A stretch of DNA of 64,000 bases from Betaproteobacteria bacterium HGW-Betaproteobacteria-7 (GCA_002840765.1 PHCE01000017.1:22294-86293); one strand, 5' to 3'; positions 1 through 10,249 are shown, counted from the stretch's first letter. The notes: a model not told the origin generated them from the sequence alone. Program-made: numbers and translations.

Positions 1-2
1 GG

Positions 3-3000
3 CAACTGGCCGGCTGGCTACGCCGGCGCGTGCCCTGTGCCTGTGCCGGCGAGGCGGCGCACCGCCAGCCGAATCCGCTTTCCGCCCTGTCGCAATGGAA
101 GCTGACCGACAATCTGCGGCGCAGCCTGGTTCCGGCAGCGCTACTGCTGGTCCTGCTCCTCGGCTGGACAGTGATCCCCTCGGCCGGTCTGTGGACTGCC
201 GCCGTCATCGGCATACTGCTCGTCCCGGCGCTGTGCGCTGCCGGCCTCGACCTGGCAAGGAAACCGGACGAGATGCTCTTCCGCCAACATCTGGCCGCCG
301 TCGCCGGCTCGGCTGTCCGGCATTTCAAGCAGGTCGCCTTCGAACTGGCCTGCCTGCCTTATACGGCATTTTTCAGTCTCGATGCCGTCGTTCGCACGCT
401 CTGGCGAGTCCTCGTCACCCAGCGGCCAATGCTCGAGTGGAATCCATCAAGCGAAGTCGATCGCGAACTGGCACTGCATGACCGTAGCGGTCTGGCCGCC
501 GGTTTCCGCAGCATGTGGATCGGGCCGCTCATGGCGATCGGCCTGAGTCTCCATCTGTCCATAGCAAGTCCGCTGACCCTGGTCGTGGCCGGGCCGATCC
601 TGCTCCTCTGGCTGTCATCCCCGGTACTTGCCTGGTGGCTCAGCCGGCCGCTGATTCGACGCCCGGCGACGCTGAGCAGCGAGCAAGGTTTTTTCCTGCA
701 TACCCTGGCGCGGCGGACCTGGGCCTTCTTCGAGCGCATCGTCGGCGCTGACGATCACTGGCTGCCACCCGACAACATTCAGGAGTACCGCGTCACTTCG
801 GTCGCCCATCGCACCTCGCCGACCAATATGGGGCTGGCGCTATTGGCCAATCTGGCGGCCTACGACTTCGGCTACCTGACGGCCGGAAGGCTGCTCAAAC
901 GGACGACGCAGACGCTGAACACCATGGCCGGCCTGGAACAGCACCAAGGGCATTTTTACAACTGGTATGACACGCATACCCTGTTGCCGCTGTCGCCGCT
1001 CTATGTATCGACGGTCGACAGCGGCAATCTGGCCGGCCATCTGCTGACCTTACGGGCCGGCTTGTATGCGCTGGCCGACGATCGGATACTGCCGCTCCGG
1101 CTCTATGGAGGCTTGCGCGACACCCTCGGCGTATTGGCCGAAAGTGCCGAACCGAGCGCCCGAGGTCCGCTGGCCGCCTTCGGCAAGCTCCTCGACACTG
1201 CTATCGCGGTGCCGCCGACCACCATCGCTGCCGCCCGTCTGACGCTGCAGCTGATGGCCAAGAGCGCGGCCGAGCTGGTCATCGAGATCGCTACCGGCCT
1301 GCATGCTCGCGACCCAAAGCTGGCAGCCAGCGAGGCTAATGACTGGGCGCAGGCGCTGGCCGGGCAAATCAACGAAGCGCTGGTCGAACTGGAATGTTTT
1401 GCCAGCGACCCGGCGACCGACACCCTGCCTACCCTGCGCCAACTGGTCGAGGCAGGCAATACCTTCGCTATCGCCCGGCTGACGGCGATCGACGACCTGG
1501 CCCGGGAGGCCGGCCAAATGGCCGAGATGGAGTACAGCTTCCTCTTCGACAAGGGGCGCCAGTTGCTGACCATCGGTTACAACGTGGTCGAGCGTCGCGC
1601 CGACACCAGCTATTACGACCTGCTGGCTTCGGAAGCGCGGCTGTGCAATTTTGTCGCCATCGCTCAGGGGCAATTGCCGCAAGCCAGCTGGTTCACGCTC
1701 GGCCGACTGCTCACCGGCACCGGCGGCGAACCGGCCCTGCTGTCGTGGAGCGGTTCGATGTTCGAGTATCTGATGCCGCTCCTGGTCATGCCGACCTACG
1801 ACAACACGCTGCTCGACCAGACCTGCAAGGCGGCGGTCGCCCGGCAGATCGAATACGGTAGCCAGCGCGGCGTGCCCTGGGGAATTTCGGAATCCGGCTA
1901 CAACACCGTCGACCTGCATCTGAATTATCAGTACCGTGCGTTCGGCGTACCCGGCCTCGGTCTCAAACGCGGGTTAGCCGATGATCTGGTCGTTGCTCCC
2001 TATGCCTCGGCCCTGGCACTGATGGTGGCCCCGGAGGCGGCTTGCCAGAACCTGCAACGCCTGGTCGGGGAAGGGGCGCTCGGCAAGTTCGGCTTCTTCG
2101 AGGCTATCGACTACACGCCCGCCCGCCAGCGGCGCGGTCAGACCAAGGTCGTGGTGCACTCCTTCATGGCCCACCATCAGGGCATGAGCCTGCTGGCACT
2201 GGCCTATCTGCTGCTTGATCGGCCGATGCAGCGCCGCTTCGAATCGGAGCGCCGCTTCCAGGCAGTAATGCTGCTGCTGCAGGAGCGGGTGCCCAAAGCG
2301 ACTTCGCTGTTTGAACATACCGCTCAACTTTCCGAAGTGCGCGAGACCTCGCTCGCTGCCGAGATGCCGATCCGGGTTTTCACCACGCCCAATACGCCGA
2401 TTCCCGAGGTCCAGTTGCTGTCGAACGGGCGCTATCACGTCATGGTGACCAATGCCGGCGGCGGCTACAGCCGCTGGAACGATCTCGCCGTCACCCGCTG
2501 GCGTGAGGACGGCACCTGCGACAATCGCGGCACCTTCTGCTATATCCGCGACCTGGCCAGCAAGCTGGTCTGGTCGAATGCCCACCAGCCGACCTTGCAG
2601 CGCTCCGCCAGCTACGAGGCAATTTTCTCCGAGGGGCGGGCCGAATTTCGCCGACACGATGCGGTGGGCAGTGGCGACCCCGGCTTCGAAACCTACACGG
2701 AAATCGTCGTCTCGCCGGAGGACGATATCGAACTGCGCCGCATCCGCATCACCAACCGCTCACGGCAGCGCCGCGAGATCGATGTCACCAGCTATGCCGA
2801 GGTGGTGATCGCACCGCCGGCGACCGACGATCTGCATCCGGCATTCAGCAATCTGTTCGTGCAGACGGAGATTCTGCACGAGCGCCGCGCCATCCTCTGT
2901 TCGCGGCGAGCACGCTCACCCGGTGAGCGGCCGCCGTGGATGCTGCACCTGATGGCGGTGCATGGTGTGGACGTCGGGGAGGTGTCCTACGAAACCGATC

Positions 3001-6000
3001 GCCAGCGCTTTGTTGGCCGGACGCGGACCACCGCCAATCCGCTGGCGATGAGTGAGTCGGCGGCGCTGTCCGGTGCCGATGGCTCGGTGCTCGACCCGAT
3101 CGTCGCCATCCGCCATGTGCTGACGCTGGGGCCGGAGCAGTCGGTGACCATCGACCTGGTTTCGGGTGTCGCCGAGAGCCGCGAACTGGCCGTCTGCCTG
3201 ATCGAAAAATACCAGGACCGCCATCTCGCCGACCGCGTCTTTGACCTGACCTGGACGCATAGTCAGGTAGTCTTGCGCCAGCTCAATGCGACAGAAGCCG
3301 ATGCCCAGCTCTATGCCCGACTGGCCAGTTCGGTGATCCATGCCAACGCTTCGTTGCGCGCCGATGCCGGTGTCCTCGCCCGCAACCGCCGTAGCCAGTC
3401 CGGGCTCTGGGGCTACGCCATTTCCGGCGATCTGCCGATTGTCCTGCTGCAGATCGGCGATGCCGCCAATATCGATCTCGTCCGTCAACTGGTCCAGGCC
3501 CATGCCTATTGGCGGCTGAAAGGCCTGGCCGTCGACCTGGTGATCTGGAATGAGGACCGTGCAGGTTATCGGCAGCGCCTGCAGGATCAGATCATGGGAT
3601 TGATCGCCTCGGGTATCGAGGCCAGCGTCATCGACCGGCCGGGCGGCATCTTCGTCCGGCTGGCCGAGCAGATTTCCGGCGAGGACCGCATCCTTCTCCA
3701 GTCGGTGGCCCGCGTCGTCATCACCGACTACCGCGGCATGCTGGCCGAACAGCTCGAGCTGCGCAGTCTGCCCGAGGCCCGGGTGCCACGTCTCGAACTG
3801 AGTCGTCAATACAGTCTGGAAGCTCCGGCCATGGCGCTGGCAGCCCACCGTGATCGACAATTTTTCAACGGACTCGGCGGCTTTTCCCCGGATGGCCGCG
3901 AGTACATCATCACGCTGGCGCCCGGGCAGACGACGCCGGCGCCGTGGAGCAACGTGCTGGCCAATCCGCAGTTCGGCACGGTGCTTTCGGAAAGCGGCAT
4001 GGCCTACACCTGGAGCGAGAACGCCCACGAATTCCGCCTGACTCCCTGGCGCAACGATCCGGTCAGCGATGTCGGCGGCGAAGCCATCTACCTGCGCGAT
4101 GAGGAAACCGGGCACTTCTGGTCGCCGACGCCCTTGCCGGCCGGGGCCGGATTGTCCTGTGTCATCCGCCATGGTTTCGGTTACAGCGTCTTTGAAACCC
4201 GTGCAGCCGGTATCAGCAGCGAACTCTGGGTATTCGTCGCGACCGATGCGGCGGTCAAGTTTTCGCTGCTCAAGGTGCGCAACGAATCGGGCCGTTCGCG
4301 AACGCTGTCGGCCACGGCTTACGTCGAATGGGTGCTAGGCGATCTACCGGCCAAATCGGCCATGCATATTGGCACCGAACTCGCCGCAGGCAGCGGCGCG
4401 CTCTATGCCCGCAACCCCTACAGCACGGAATTCGCCGAGCGCGTCGCCTTCTTTGATGTCGATGACCCGGCTCGCACACTGACCGGCGACCGCATCGAAT
4501 TTCTCGGACGCAACGGCAGCCTGCACCACCCGGCGGCGATGCGGCGAGCGCATCTGTCCGGAAGAGTGGGGTTTGGCCTCGATCCCTGCGCGGCCATGCA
4601 AGTGCCCTTCGAACTGGCCGATGGCCAGGAGCGGGAGATCGTTTTCCGTTTGGGTGTCGGCCTCAATGCCGACGACGCCGGCCAGCTCGTCCAGCGCTTC
4701 CGCGGCGGCATGGCCGCCCGCAACGCCCTCGAAACGGTACGCCAGCACTGGCAGAAAACACTCGGCGCGGTGCAGGTGAGCACACCCGATCCGGCGGTCA
4801 ATGTGCTGGCCAACGGCTGGCTGGTCTATCAGACCCTGGCCTGTCGCATCTGGGCACGCAGCGGCTATTACCAGTCCGGCGGCGCCTTCGGTTTCCGCGA
4901 TCAGTTGCAGGATGTCATGGCGCTGGTCCATGCCGAACCTGAACTCGTCCGCGCGCATCTGCTGCTTTGCGCCAGCCGCCAGTTCCAGGAAGGCGATGTC
5001 CAGCACTGGTGGCATCCGCCCGCCGGGCGCGGTGTGCGCACCCATTGTTCGGATGACTACCTCTGGCTGCCGCTGGCGGTATGTCGCTATGTCACCTGCA
5101 CGGGGGACAGTGCCGTGCTCGATGTGGCAGTTCCTTTACTTGAAGGGCGCCCGGTCAATCCGGAGGACGACTCCTATTACGATCTGCCGGGCCGCTCGGC
5201 CGAAGTCGCCAGCCTCTACCAGCATTGCATGCGCGCCATCCGCCACGGCTTGGGTGTCGGGGTGCATGGATTGCCGCTGATCGGCTCCGGCGACTGGAAC
5301 GATGGCATGAATCGCGTCGGCGTGCTGGGCAAGGGCGAGAGCGTCTGGCTCGGATTTTTCCTCTATGAGGTACTGCGGCGTTTTGGCGAAGTGGCCGACG
5401 CCCATGGCGACCCGGCTTTCGCCGAATTTTGCCGAGGGGAGGGCGCCCGACTCCGCCTGAGCCTTGAGGAGCAGGGCTGGGACGGCGCCTGGTATCGGCG
5501 CGCCTACTTCGATGACGGCACGCCACTCGGTTCAGCCAGCAACGACGAGTGCCAGATCGATTCGATCTCGCAAAGCTGGTCAGTGCTTTCCGGCGCCGGC
5601 GATGCGCAACGTTCTCGAATGGCCATGAAGTCGCTTGATGAACATCTGGTGCGGCGGCAGGATGGACTGGTGCAACTGCTCGATCCGCCGTTCAGCAAAT
5701 CACAGCTCGATCCCGGCTACATCCGCGGCTATGTCCCCGGTGTACGGGAAAACGGTGGGCAATACACGCACGGCGCCATCTGGGCGGCCATGGCCTTCGC
5801 CGAACTGGGCGACAGCGCCCGCGCCTGGGAACTGCTGGCCATGATCAATCCGGTCAATCACGCACTGACGGAAGCAGGCGTAGCAAATTACAAGGTCGAG
5901 CCCTACGTCGTCAGCGCCGATGTTTACGCCGTGCCACCACATGTCGGTCGCGGCGGCTGGAGCTGGTACACCGGTTCGGCCGGCTGGCTGTACCGCCTGA

Positions 6001-6245
6001 TCGTCGAGTCCTTGCTTGGCCTGCGGCGCGAAGGCGAGACGCTGCATTTCGCCCCATGCCTGGCAGTGGATTGGCCAAGCATCGACATCCGCTACCGGTT
6101 TCAGGAAACGGATTACCTGATCACCATCGTTCAGGGCGATGTCGGGAACCTGACGCTCGACGGCATCGAACAAGGGGGCAACGCCATCCACTTGATCAAC
6201 GATCAGCAGGAACATCATGTCCTGGTCAACGCCGCTTTTCCTTGA
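3..6245 (+). CDS. ndvB: Cyclic beta-1,2-glucan synthase (NdvB-like), 5'-truncated by the window edge
   Basis: Membrane glucan synthase that makes and cyclises osmoregulated periplasmic beta-1,2-glucan. About 2,080 codons are visible and the frame stays open to base 3, so the GTG at 30 is internal; full-length family members have roughly 2,800 residues and the GT84 domain lies mostly outside. Visible order: hydrophobic segments (after NPLSALSQWKLTDNLRRSLV), a glycoamylase-like domain (about codons 260-700, SGSMFEYLMPLL), then two GT36/GH94-type regions. The C-terminal GH94 domain holds GDWNDGMNRVG near 5292-5322; the Asp of WND is the general acid in GH94 phosphorylases. In this family GH94 trims chain length before cyclisation. 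No neighbour belongs to the pathway. Confidence 0.9.
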   Translation, partial: QLAGWLRRRVPCACAGEAAHRQPNPLSALSQWKLTDNLRRSLVPAALLLVLLLGWTVIPSAGLWTAAVIGILLVPALCAAGLDLARKPDEMLFRQHLAAVAGSAVRHFKQVAFELACLPYTAFFSLDAVVRTLWRVLVTQRPMLEWNPSSEVDRELALHDRSGLAAGFRSMWIGPLMAIGLSLHLSIASPLTLVVAGPILLLWLSSPVLAWWLSRPLIRRPATLSSEQGFFLHTLARRTWAFFERIVGADDHWLPPDNIQEYRVTSVAHRTSPTNMGLALLANLAAYDFGYLTAGRLLKRTTQTLNTMAGLEQHQGHFYNWYDTHTLLPLSPLYVSTVDSGNLAGHLLTLRAGLYALADDRILPLRLYGGLRDTLGVLAESAEPSARGPLAAFGKLLDTAIAVPPTTIAAARLTLQLMAKSAAELVIEIATGLHARDPKLAASEANDWAQALAGQINEALVELECFASDPATDTLPTLRQLVEAGNTFAIARLTAIDDLAREAGQMAEMEYSFLFDKGRQLLTIGYNVVERRADTSYYDLLASEARLCNFVAIAQGQLPQASWFTLGRLLTGTGGEPALLSWSGSMFEYLMPLLVMPTYDNTLLDQTCKAAVARQIEYGSQRGVPWGISESGYNTVDLHLNYQYRAFGVPGLGLKRGLADDLVVAPYASALALMVAPEAACQNLQRLVGEGALGKFGFFEAIDYTPARQRRGQTKVVVHSFMAHHQGMSLLALAYLLLDRPMQRRFESERRFQAVMLLLQERVPKATSLFEHTAQLSEVRETSLAAEMPIRVFTTPNTPIPEVQLLSNGRYHVMVTNAGGGYSRWNDLAVTRWREDGTCDNRGTFCYIRDLASKLVWSNAHQPTLQRSASYEAIFSEGRAEFRRHDAVGSGDPGFETYTEIVVSPEDDIELRRIRITNRSRQRREIDVTSYAEVVIAPPATDDLHPAFSNLFVQTEILHERRAILCSRRARSPGERPPWMLHLMAVHGVDVGEVSYETDRQRFVGRTRTTANPLAMSESAALSGADGSVLDPIVAIRHVLTLGPEQSVTIDLVSGVAESRELAVCLIEKYQDRHLADRVFDLTWTHSQVVLRQLNATEADAQLYARLASSVIHANASLRADAGVLARNRRSQSGLWGYAISGDLPIVLLQIGDAANIDLVRQLVQAHAYWRLKGLAVDLVIWNEDRAGYRQRLQDQIMGLIASGIEASVIDRPGGIFVRLAEQISGEDRILLQSVARVVITDYRGMLAEQLELRSLPEARVPRLELSRQYSLEAPAMALAAHRDRQFFNGLGGFSPDGREYIITLAPGQTTPAPWSNVLANPQFGTVLSESGMAYTWSENAHEFRLTPWRNDPVSDVGGEAIYLRDEETGHFWSPTPLPAGAGLSCVIRHGFGYSVFETRAAGISSELWVFVATDAAVKFSLLKVRNESGRSRTLSATAYVEWVLGDLPAKSAMHIGTELAAGSGALYARNPYSTEFAERVAFFDVDDPARTLTGDRIEFLGRNGSLHHPAAMRRAHLSGRVGFGLDPCAAMQVPFELADGQEREIVFRLGVGLNADDAGQLVQRFRGGMAARNALETVRQHWQKTLGAVQVSTPDPAVNVLANGWLVYQTLACRIWARSGYYQSGGAFGFRDQLQDVMALVHAEPELVRAHLLLCASRQFQEGDVQHWWHPPAGRGVRTHCSDDYLWLPLAVCRYVTCTGDSAVLDVAVPLLEGRPVNPEDDSYYDLPGRSAEVASLYQHCMRAIRHGLGVGVHGLPLIGSGDWNDGMNRVGVLGKGESVWLGFFLYEVLRRFGEVADAHGDPAFAEFCRGEGARLRLSLEEQGWDGAWYRRAYFDDGTPLGSASNDECQIDSISQSWSVLSGAGDAQRSRMAMKSLDEHLVRRQDGLVQLLDPPFSKSQLDPGYIRGYVPGVRENGGQYTHGAIWAAMAFAELGDSARAWELLAMINPVNHALTEAGVANYKVEPYVVSADVYAVPPHVGRGGWSWYTGSAGWLYRLIVESLLGLRREGETLHFAPCLAVDWPSIDIRYRFQETDYLITIVQGDVGNLTLDGIEQGGNAIHLINDQQEHHVLVNAAFP

Positions 6246-6290
6246 AGGGTGCCGCCATCGCCGCACTTCTGTAAGCGCGCATAATTTGTA

Positions 6291-6316
6291 TTATGTAAAC
6301 TTACAATTTGTAATCC
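6291..6316. promoter_or_regulatory. Clustered TGTAA dyads, candidate operator/promoter
   Basis: An AT-rich patch in a GC-rich region. TGTAA (6294-6298) faces TTACA (6301-6305) across two bases. That TTACA also forms a perfect TTACAA-T-TTGTAA palindrome with 6308-6313. The three alternating half-sites lie about 90 bases upstream of the small gene at 6400. The binding protein is not known. Confidence 0.4.
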
Positions 6317-6399
6317 ATCGTATCAACTTTCCCTGCTACCGGACGTTAATCTGGACATGGCCGATCAGTTTGCAGCCAAGTCAAGATAGGAGCCGCATC

Positions 6400-6714
6400 A
6401 TGAACCCACTCTCTCACAACCATATCGAATCCTTCGCCGTCTCGGCTATCCGTGCGGCGGCTTATCTGGATGCGTGTGACTGCGGCATTACTCCCAAGGT
6501 TCGCCTCGATGCTGGTTACTATCAGGCGTGCGCCAAGGTTTTACGCGAAATGTTCGTTCTCCTCGATCCCTACCGGCATTTTCCGGTGCTGCTCGAACAG
6601 TCTCCAGCAGCACGAGAAGTTGCCGAATCCCTGGAAATAGCCCGACGTATCGAAATCAGCAGGCTCGGCTATTTTCCCGAACTGACGGCCACGCTCTACC
6701 GGGCCGCCTGTTGA
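6400..6714 (+). CDS. Small hypothetical protein (104 aa)
   Basis: Start ATG 6400 is chosen because AGGAG lies at 6388-6392 and the protein then begins MNPLSHNHIESFAVS; an upstream in-frame start would run through an AT-rich promoter-like region. The product is soluble, probably helical, with no signal peptide and no domain I recognise; it contains ACAKVLREMFVLLDPYRHFP. It ends 13 bases before the convergent dgt gene. Expression may be controlled by the TGTAA dyads upstream. Function unknown. Confidence 0.6.
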   Translation: MNPLSHNHIESFAVSAIRAAAYLDACDCGITPKVRLDAGYYQACAKVLREMFVLLDPYRHFPVLLEQSPAAREVAESLEIARRIEISRLGYFPELTATLYRAAC

Positions 6715-6727
6715 GCGTTTGCCCGGC

Positions 6728-8071
6728 TCAAGCCGGCAGGTCGAAGCCTTTGAGCTTGCGATACATATCCACTGCGTAGGAATCAGTCATCCCGGCGACG
6801 AAATCGGCAATCTGCAGCAAGCGGATATACGGATCGGCGTCAGGCTCGCCAGCATGGCCAAGGAATTGCACTGGCAGCAGCTGCAGCAACATACGCTCAC
6901 GCGTGGTCATCCGGCCATGCCCTGCCCCTGCCTCGACGGCACCGGTGAACAGGCCGAGCAGCGCGCCGAGTACTTCGAAACCGGCGGTTTCGATTTCCAG
7001 CGCCGGGCGCGCCGTGTAGATGGTTTCCTTGGCCAGCCGCAGAACCGCCTGCAGCGGTACAGCAACCGGTGATTGGTCGAGCAGGTCTTCATCGAAGCGA
7101 CCATCGAGAATCGCCGCCTCGTTTTCCAGAAACACCGCTGCAGCGCTTTCCAGCAACCGGCCGATGGCTTTGGCGCGCAGGTATTCGAGGCGCTCCTTCG
7201 GGTCATGCAGGCGCTCCAGCCGGCCGCCGCTGACCGTGCTGCCGGCCAGTTCGCCAAGCAGGCACTCGGCATCGCGATAAGGGACGAAGCCGAGCTTGGC
7301 AGCATCTTCCAGATCGACAATCAGGTAGCAGGTGTCGTCCGCCACCTCGACCAGGAAGGCCAGCGGATGGCGCCGCCAGGCGGTGCCCGGAAGGCGCTCG
7401 ACCAAGCCGGTCGAATTGGCGACGGCGGCGAAGGCGTCAGCATCCTGCTGGAAGAAGCCGAATTTCTTGCCACTTTTGCCATCCAGTTCATCCTCAAGGG
7501 CAGACGGCCGGGGATATTTGGTGAATGTCGCCAGCACCGCGCTGGTTAGCTGCAGCCCGGGATTGGCCGGGTTCTGCAGTCGGGTGACGATGCGAAAGCC
7601 CTGGGCGTTGCCCTCGTAGCGCTCGAAGTCGGCGCGTTGCGCCGGCGTGAACGGATGGCGCTCGAGCAAGCCGGAACTGCGGAACCACTCGCGAATCGCA
7701 TCTTCTCCGGCATGGCCGAACGGCGGATTACCGATGTCGTGGGCCAGGCAGGCGGCGGCGACAATGGCCCCGAAATCGCCCGATTCGACATGCTGCAGGC
7801 CGTGCCGGGCGATGATCTCGCGACCGACGACGGCGCCCAGCGAACGGCCGACGCAGCTGGCTTCCAGGCTGTGCGTCAGGCGCGTGCGGACGTAGTCGCT
7901 CTTCGATAGAGGAAAAACCTGCGTCTTGTCCTTCAGCCGGCGGAAGGCCGAGGTGAAGACGATACGGTCGTAATCCTGCTGAAAGGCGGTCCGTTCCGGC
8001 GTGCCCGGTGCCTTGCCAGCGCCCGGCCGGTCGGCCGAGAGCAGTTTTTCCCAGATTTTTCTTTTGCCCAT
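6728..8071 (-). CDS. dgt: Deoxyguanosinetriphosphate triphosphohydrolase-like protein
   Basis: HD-superfamily dNTPase (447 aa) that hydrolyses dGTP or other dNTPs to nucleoside plus triphosphate, limiting dNTP pools. The N-terminus carries the family signature around FTSAFRRLKDKTQVFPL, then RTRLTHSLEAS with the first metal-binding His, then LAHDIGNPPFGHAGEDAI with the HD doublet, and a later Asp region (ADDTCYLIVDLEDA). Length matches bacterial dGTPase-like proteins. The family includes several substrate specificities, so dGTP is inferred from homology only. The thioesterase gene upstream on the same strand is separated by about 36 bases and may be co-transcribed. Confidence 0.93.
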   Translation of the reverse strand: MGKRKIWEKLLSADRPGAGKAPGTPERTAFQQDYDRIVFTSAFRRLKDKTQVFPLSKSDYVRTRLTHSLEASCVGRSLGAVVGREIIARHGLQHVESGDFGAIVAAACLAHDIGNPPFGHAGEDAIREWFRSSGLLERHPFTPAQRADFERYEGNAQGFRIVTRLQNPANPGLQLTSAVLATFTKYPRPSALEDELDGKSGKKFGFFQQDADAFAAVANSTGLVERLPGTAWRRHPLAFLVEVADDTCYLIVDLEDAAKLGFVPYRDAECLLGELAGSTVSGGRLERLHDPKERLEYLRAKAIGRLLESAAAVFLENEAAILDGRFDEDLLDQSPVAVPLQAVLRLAKETIYTARPALEIETAGFEVLGALLGLFTGAVEAGAGHGRMTTRERMLLQLLPVQFLGHAGEPDADPYIRLLQIADFVAGMTDSYAVDMYRKLKGFDLPA

Positions 8072-8107
8072 GCTGTGGTGGCTTTAGCGCGACGATGGGC
8101 TGCGAGT

Positions 8108-8512
8108 TTACTCTGCTTCCAGCACGGCCCGCACGCGATCGGGAATCGGTACCGACTTGCCGCTCTGGGTGTTCATCCAGACGATCTTGGCAGTGCCCTC
8201 GGCGAACAGTTCGCCGTCAATAAGCATATCGACATGGCTCTGCACGCTGGAGCGCCCGGGGCGATCGACATAGGTACGGACTTCGACAGCGCCCGGGTAA
8301 TTCATCGGCTTCAGGAAAGTACAGCCGGCATTGATGATCACCGGCCCATCGCCGCCAGGCCGCACTTGCACGCCCAGCGCCTCAATCCACTCTACCCGCG
8401 CCTGCTCCATGTAGCGGAAATAGACGGTGTTGTTGACGTGGCCGTAGGCGTCCATGTCGCCCCAGCGAATCGGCATGCTGGTTACATGCACAAGCTTGCG
8501 TTTATGTTCCAT
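8108..8512 (-). CDS. Acyl-CoA thioesterase, 4HBT (YbgC-like) hot-dog family
   Basis: Short hot-dog thioesterase (134 aa) expected to hydrolyse acyl-CoA thioesters. The start at 8512 gives MEHKRKLVHVTS; a longer frame reading into the divergent ETF-QO gene is rejected because it overlaps that gene. The motif RWGDMDAYGHVNN near residues 15-27 is the classical 4HBT active-site segment, with the Asp as nucleophile or base, followed by YFRYMEQAR. It is divergent from ETF-QO across an 87-base shared promoter region and upstream of dgt. The acyl substrate cannot be told from sequence. Confidence 0.88.
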   Translation of the reverse strand: MEHKRKLVHVTSMPIRWGDMDAYGHVNNTVYFRYMEQARVEWIEALGVQVRPGGDGPVIINAGCTFLKPMNYPGAVEVRTYVDRPGRSSVQSHVDMLIDGELFAEGTAKIVWMNTQSGKSVPIPDRVRAVLEAE

Positions 8513-8599
8513 ATTGGTAGATGTCTGCAGGGGTTGATCAATGTTTGTCCATACTGTACCGTATTGTTTACAGCGCAACAATAATTCAAAGGAGACAGC

Positions 8600-10243
8600 A
8601 TGCAACGCGAAGCCATGGAATTCGACGTCGTCATCGTCGGCGGCGGCCCGGCCGGTCTGGCCTCGGCCATCCGGCTCAAGCAACTGGCGGCGGAAAAAGG
8701 CAGCGAACTCGCCGTCTGCCTGATCGAGAAAGGCGCCGAAATCGGCGCCCATATTCTTTCCGGTGCCGTCATGGATCCGCGCGCGCTGACCGAGTTGCTG
8801 CCCAACTGGAAAGAAGATGGCGCGCCGCTCAATGCGCCGGTCTGCGAAGACCGCTTCTTCATCTTCTCCGAAACCGGCGCTACGCGCCTGCCCAATTCGC
8901 TGCTGCCGCAGTGCTTCCACAACGAAGGCAACTATGTCATCTCGCTTGGCAACGTCTGCCGCTGGCTCGGTGAGCAGGCCGAGGCGCTAGGTGTGGAAAT
9001 TTACCCCGGCTTCGCTGGCGCCGAAGTGCTGTTCGACGACAACGGCGCGGTCCGGGGCATCGCCACCGGCGACATGGGCCGCTTGCACGACGGGTCCGAA
9101 GGCCCGAACTTCCAGGTCGGCATGGAGCTACTCGGCAAGTACACCTTTTTCGCCGAAGGCTGCCGCGGCCATCTCGGCAAGCAGCTGATCGAGAAATTCG
9201 ACCTCGACCGCGATGCCGACCCGCAGACCTATGGCATCGGCCTCAAGGAACTGTGGGAAGTCCAGCCAGACAAACACCAGGCCGGCCTCGTCGTGCACAG
9301 CGGCGGCTGGCCGATGGACGCGGCAACCTACGGTGGCGGGTTTCTCTACCATCTGGAGAACAATCAGGTCGCCGTCGGCTTCGTCGTCGGCCTCGGCTAT
9401 GAGAATCCGCATCTGTCGCCCTATGAAGAATTCCAGCGCTTCAAGACGCACCCGGAAATCCGCAAGTTCCTCGACGGCGGCAAGCGCATTTCCTACGGTG
9501 CCCGGGCACTGACCGCCGGCGGCCTGCAGTCGCTGCCAAACACCATCTTTCCCGGCGGCGTGCTGGTCGGCGACGATGCCGGCTTCCTTAACGCCGCCCG
9601 CATCAAGGGCTCGCACTGCGCCATCAAGACCGGCGCGTTGGCCGCCGAAGCCTGTTTTACTGCACTGCAGGCCGGCCGCCAGCACGACGAATTGACCGCC
9701 TACCCGGAAGCCTTCCGCAACAGCTGGCTGTACGACGAACTGCATGAGGCGCGCAACTTCAAGCCGTGGATGGCCAAGGGCCTGAAGCTCGGCTCGATCA
9801 TGTTCGGTATCGATCAACTGCTTTTCCGCGGCAAGGCGCCGTGGACGCTGCACCACAGCAAGCCGGACCACGCCAAGCTGAAACCGGCCGCCGACTGCCC
9901 GAAGATCGATTATCCGAAGCCGGATGGCGTGATCACCTTCGATCGCCTGTCTTCGGTCTTCCTGTCTTCCACCAATCACGAGGAAGACCAGCCCTGCCAT
10001 CTGCAGTTGAAGGATGCGGCGGTGCCGATCAGCATCAATCTGGCGCAATACGATGCACCGGAACAACGCTTCTGCCCGGCCGGCGTTTATGAAATCCTGC
10101 GTGATGACACTGGCACGCCGCGCTTGCAGATCAACGCGCAGAACTGCGTACACTGCAAAACCTGCGATATCAAGGATCCAACGCAAAATATCAACTGGGT
10201 AACGCCGCAAGGCGGCGAAGGACCGACCTATCCGAACATGTGA
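8600..10243 (+). CDS. Electron transfer flavoprotein-ubiquinone oxidoreductase
   Basis: Membrane-associated FAD and [4Fe-4S] enzyme (547 aa) that passes electrons from ETF, reduced by acyl-CoA dehydrogenases, to ubiquinone. The N-terminus has a Rossmann FAD motif VIVGGGPAGLASA. The C-terminus has the ferredoxin-like cluster ligands: one Cys in FCPAGVYE and a CxxCxxC in NCVHCKTCDI, followed by DPTQNINW and GGEGPTYPNM, the typical family end. AAAGGAG lies just upstream of ATG 8600. The divergent thioesterase suggests a shared role in fatty or aromatic acyl-CoA breakdown. Full length, no defects seen. Confidence 0.96.
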   Translation: MQREAMEFDVVIVGGGPAGLASAIRLKQLAAEKGSELAVCLIEKGAEIGAHILSGAVMDPRALTELLPNWKEDGAPLNAPVCEDRFFIFSETGATRLPNSLLPQCFHNEGNYVISLGNVCRWLGEQAEALGVEIYPGFAGAEVLFDDNGAVRGIATGDMGRLHDGSEGPNFQVGMELLGKYTFFAEGCRGHLGKQLIEKFDLDRDADPQTYGIGLKELWEVQPDKHQAGLVVHSGGWPMDAATYGGGFLYHLENNQVAVGFVVGLGYENPHLSPYEEFQRFKTHPEIRKFLDGGKRISYGARALTAGGLQSLPNTIFPGGVLVGDDAGFLNAARIKGSHCAIKTGALAAEACFTALQAGRQHDELTAYPEAFRNSWLYDELHEARNFKPWMAKGLKLGSIMFGIDQLLFRGKAPWTLHHSKPDHAKLKPAADCPKIDYPKPDGVITFDRLSSVFLSSTNHEEDQPCHLQLKDAAVPISINLAQYDAPEQRFCPAGVYEILRDDTGTPRLQINAQNCVHCKTCDIKDPTQNINWVTPQGGEGPTYPNM

Positions 10244-10249
10244 TGCTTT

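Noticed and set aside
2916..4172. 418-codon minus-strand open frame
   Set aside because: Antisense to the cyclic glucan synthase; composition is shadow-like.
8534..8564. TTGATCAA and ATAC-N6-GTAT palindromes in the thioesterase/ETF-QO promoter
   Set aside because: Short palindromes of this length are expected by chance; not enough to call a regulator site.
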